Assembly: GCF_020829685.1 (NCBI RefSeq) | Contig: NZ_JAIVFR010000392.1 | Span: 1-6,397 of the forward strand | DNA: 6,397 nt | Direction: 5' to 3' | DNA from: Nostoc sp. CHAB 5715 | GTDB lineage: Bacteria; Cyanobacteriota; Cyanobacteriia; Cyanobacteriales; Nostocaceae | In this document: positions 4,870 through 6,397 of the stretch, piece after piece | How positions within the stretch are numbered: the first letter of the stretch is position 1 | Layout of the letters: each line of letters starts with the position of its first letter | The notes under the pieces: model-generated | Seen by the model: only the letters and a program-made list of their open reading frames with translations | Database searches by the model: none | What the model was told of the DNA's origin: nothing | Program-made: the position numbers and the translations under genes

Positions 4870-5700
4870 ATGACTACTGAAATCAAACTAGGTTTATGCA
4901 ACCCTCCAGAACCCATCTATTTATATGTCAAAAACGCCGAGTTAGGTGGAGAATCTTACCTGTGGTATAACTACGATATTGACAGGGATAAAACCATTCC
5001 TGTTACCCAAAGAGCATTAACTGGGTACTTATCAGAACTGCGATTGACCACTAAAGAATTCAAAGGCAAGGACAATCTGAAGCTCGATATTGTTGTCAGT
5101 GCCGATGGACTTTATGTCATAAGAAGTGGTATTGAAACAAACTTTACCAAAAGCTTTCTTTTAGCTGCCTCTTTAATCCAAGATTTTTCTAAGCCACTTA
5201 TTATCGTTGCTACTGCTGGCGACGAAAACACGGTTTTCTGTAATCTTTACGATGCCGCAACCAAAACCAAGATTTACAGAGAATGGAGTAGAGATTTGGA
5301 TTGGGCAACAATCATTCATGACATCCAATCTCTTTTAGGTAGTGCTTCATCAACTATTCCATCCGCACCAAAACTTAGCGTAGTCCCTCAACCAGTACAC
5401 CCTCAAGACTTGCGAGTAAAAAATATTCGCACCTTGCTTGATTATCCTCTTGATTTAGTTAAAGAGTGGTTGCAATTTCAGGATGTTGACCGCCCAAGTT
5501 TACTTCATATTACCAAGATTAATGAACTGGTAAAAACAATGTGTTTGGCTTGGGCAGCAGATAAGTGTGACCATCCAAATCATGCCGAATCTTCGTATCA
5601 AAAGCTAGTTGTTGATGCTGTTGTTAGCGGTACGGATGAGTTAACAGCAATCAGTACATGGATGCAAGAGTTGCAAACTACAAAAGCAGGAGCAGTGTAA
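4870..5700 (+). CDS. 276-residue conserved protein, possibly OB-fold-like
   Basis: ATG 4870 follows GAGGTGA (4860-4866), a strong Shine-Dalgarno. Residues 4-115 are strand-rich: IYLYVKNAELGG, LWYNYD, then LTGYLSELRLTTKEFKGKDNLKLDIVVS, LYVIRSGIETNF and KPLIIVATAG. The order 'G.L..L....EF.GK...KL.I.V....L.Y.I..G' recalls OB-fold ssDNA-binding proteins of phages, followed by a helix and a 'I..A...DENTVFCNLYD' pair of strands; this is a weak inference. Residues 155-180 are a Ser/Pro linker, and 185-270 form a helical C-terminal domain (LLDYPLDLVKEWLQF, NELVKTMCLAWAAD, DELTAISTWMQELQ). It lacks the acidic C-terminal tip of bacterial SSB. I recognise the protein type as recurrent in Nostocales accessory DNA, with no assigned role. 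Confidence 0.85.
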   Translation: MTTEIKLGLCNPPEPIYLYVKNAELGGESYLWYNYDIDRDKTIPVTQRALTGYLSELRLTTKEFKGKDNLKLDIVVSADGLYVIRSGIETNFTKSFLLAASLIQDFSKPLIIVATAGDENTVFCNLYDAATKTKIYREWSRDLDWATIIHDIQSLLGSASSTIPSAPKLSVVPQPVHPQDLRVKNIRTLLDYPLDLVKEWLQFQDVDRPSLLHITKINELVKTMCLAWAADKCDHPNHAESSYQKLVVDAVVSGTDELTAISTWMQELQTTKAGAV

Positions 5701-5713
5701 ATCAAAAGTCAGA

Positions 5714-5738
5714 ATTCAGAACATTTTTACTTCTGAAT
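5714..5738. repeat. Nostocales-type TCAGAATTCAGAA hairpin
   Basis: ATTCAGAA (5714-5721) and TTCTGAAT (5731-5738) are perfect 8-bp arms around a 9-base loop containing TTTTT. The left side belongs to AGTCAGAATTCAGAA wording that I know as a common intergenic repeat of Nostocales. It lies between the 276- and 76-residue genes and may form a weak stem in their shared transcript. Confidence 0.65.
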
Positions 5739-5766
5739 CCTCAATTAATCAAATAGGAATTAAGCT

Positions 5767-5997
5767 ATGAAAGTCATTGTCACAGTAGTCGATAAAATCA
5801 CGAGTGAAGCGCACCTAAATATTCCTGATGGACTGTCAGAGTCCGCAATCAAGCAGCACATTACAGACTTATACAACAGTGGGGAGATGCTGATTGATTT
5901 GAATATTGCTCAGGTGGAGTTTGAATCTATCAGCGCTCAAATTGTTAAAGAACAAACTGACACCAATTCTATCTCTTTATCAGAGGTGACATTATGA
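5767..5997 (+). CDS. Small acidic protein, unknown
   Basis: A 76-residue protein with AGGA (5755-5758) 8 bp before ATG 5767. It has a strand MKVIVTVVDKITSEAHLNIP, a helix ESAIKQHITDLYNSG, a second strand IAQVEFESISAQIV and an acidic tail: a beta-alpha-beta pattern with no catalytic motif. Its TGA overlaps the next ATG as ATGA, so the pair is translationally coupled. Not recognised. Confidence 0.78.
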   Translation: MKVIVTVVDKITSEAHLNIPDGLSESAIKQHITDLYNSGEMLIDLNIAQVEFESISAQIVKEQTDTNSISLSEVTL

Positions 5998-6392
5998 ATC
6001 CCAAATGGACTGATGAAGAACTCGCAATCATTGAAGAAATGGCTTGTCTCTACACTGTTAAACAAATAGCTTATCGCCTCAAAATCAGAGGATACACACG
6101 CTCAACATCAGCTATTCAAAAGAAACTGCGCTTTTTAGGATACTCCGCACGTCCCATCCTTGATAACTACAACTGCTGCGAAATTGCTAGAGTTCTGCAA
6201 CTCAAGTCAGCTACTGTTTGGAGTTGGGTTAAAAAGGGCTGGATACGTACAACCAGACGTTCTGGCAGATATCACCAAATCAGAAGCAAAGACTTAAAAC
6301 GATTTCTTCAAAACCCACCCCAACGTATTAAGAATCGCATTGCTGCGATTGATAAAGACGCTATCGAATATTTAGTGGGGAAACTCGTATGA
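5994..6392 (+). CDS. SANT/Myb-like plus MerR-like DNA-binding protein
   Basis: A 132-residue protein. Residues 4-49 (W5 TDEELAIIEEMA, then TVKQIAYRLKIRG and TRSTSAIQKKLRFLG) form a tri-helical SANT/Myb-like domain with the conserved first Trp. Residues 58-105 (NCCEIARVLQLKSATVWSWV, then KKGWIRTTRRSGRYHQIRS and DLKRFL) match the MerR/excisionase-type winged helix: recognition helix SATVWSWVKKG, wing RTTRRSGRYHQI, and a following 'DLKRFL' helix. Proteins with this double design are common in phages and mobile elements as regulators or excision factors; which role applies here is unknown. GAGGTGA (5983-5989) lies 4 bp upstream. The start overlaps the 76-residue gene (ATGA) and the stop overlaps the next gene in the same way. 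Confidence 0.88.
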   Translation: MNPKWTDEELAIIEEMACLYTVKQIAYRLKIRGYTRSTSAIQKKLRFLGYSARPILDNYNCCEIARVLQLKSATVWSWVKKGWIRTTRRSGRYHQIRSKDLKRFLQNPPQRIKNRIAAIDKDAIEYLVGKLV

Positions 6393-6397
6393 TTGAC
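6389..6397 (+). CDS. Start of a further coupled gene (MID...)
   Basis: ATG 6389 overlaps the previous TGA as ATGA, and GGGG (6377-6380) lies 8 bp before it. Only three codons are in the window, so the call rests on the repeated overlap pattern and the ribosome site. Confidence 0.55.

Overview
The window looks like accessory DNA from a filamentous, heterocyst-forming-type cyanobacterium (Nostoc/Anabaena/Calothrix group). The reasons are the AT-leaning base composition, five copies of the cyanobacterial HIP1 octamer GCGATCGC, Nostocales-style intergenic repeats (CCAAGGACG units, AGTCAGAATTCAGAA-type units, G/C-rich tracts), and several small proteins whose wording I recognise as recurrent but mostly unnamed Nostocales plasmid, island or prophage-like proteins. 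No rRNA, tRNA, CRISPR array, integrase or transposase gene is visible.

Left part (1-1000): the first codons of a leftward gene leave the window at base 48. To its right lies one rightward gene that appears at first as two unrelated small ORFs. It is a single reading frame split by a 115-bp miniature inverted-repeat element (MITE, 341-455). The element has 19-bp terminal inverted repeats and an 8-bp target duplication (GTTATAGG). Removing the element plus one duplicate takes out 123 bp (41 codons) and restores one open frame of 249 codons.

Middle part (1000-2500): two leftward genes, a 311-residue plasmid/island-type protein with an SH3/KOW-like segment, and an 86-residue Cro/CI-type (XRE) regulator with a GTG start and a perfect AGGAGG. 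A 170-bp divergent control region separates the regulator from the rightward genes. It holds a 29-bp-spaced direct repeat, a 9-bp inverted repeat and a 10-bp leader hairpin. The core motif AACTATTAGT of this region also occurs twice inside the 311-residue gene, within perfect 17-bp palindromes.

Right part (2498-6397): a rightward series of at least nine genes, many tightly coupled by overlaps (8 bp, TAATG, ATGA, ATGA). It encodes a 270-residue protein with a SAP-like N-terminus and an apparent internal duplication, small SH3-like and winged-helix-like proteins, a second XRE regulator, an unknown 129-residue protein, a 276-residue protein that may be OB-fold-like, a 76-residue protein, a SANT/Myb plus MerR-like DNA-binding protein, and the first codons of a further gene. 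A two-hairpin intergenic element separates the 129- and 276-residue genes.

Taken together the layout (a repressor facing a divergent operon of small DNA-binding and unknown proteins) resembles the control and early region of a plasmid, integrative element or defective prophage. That reading is inferred; no hallmark replication, integration or virion gene lies inside the window.
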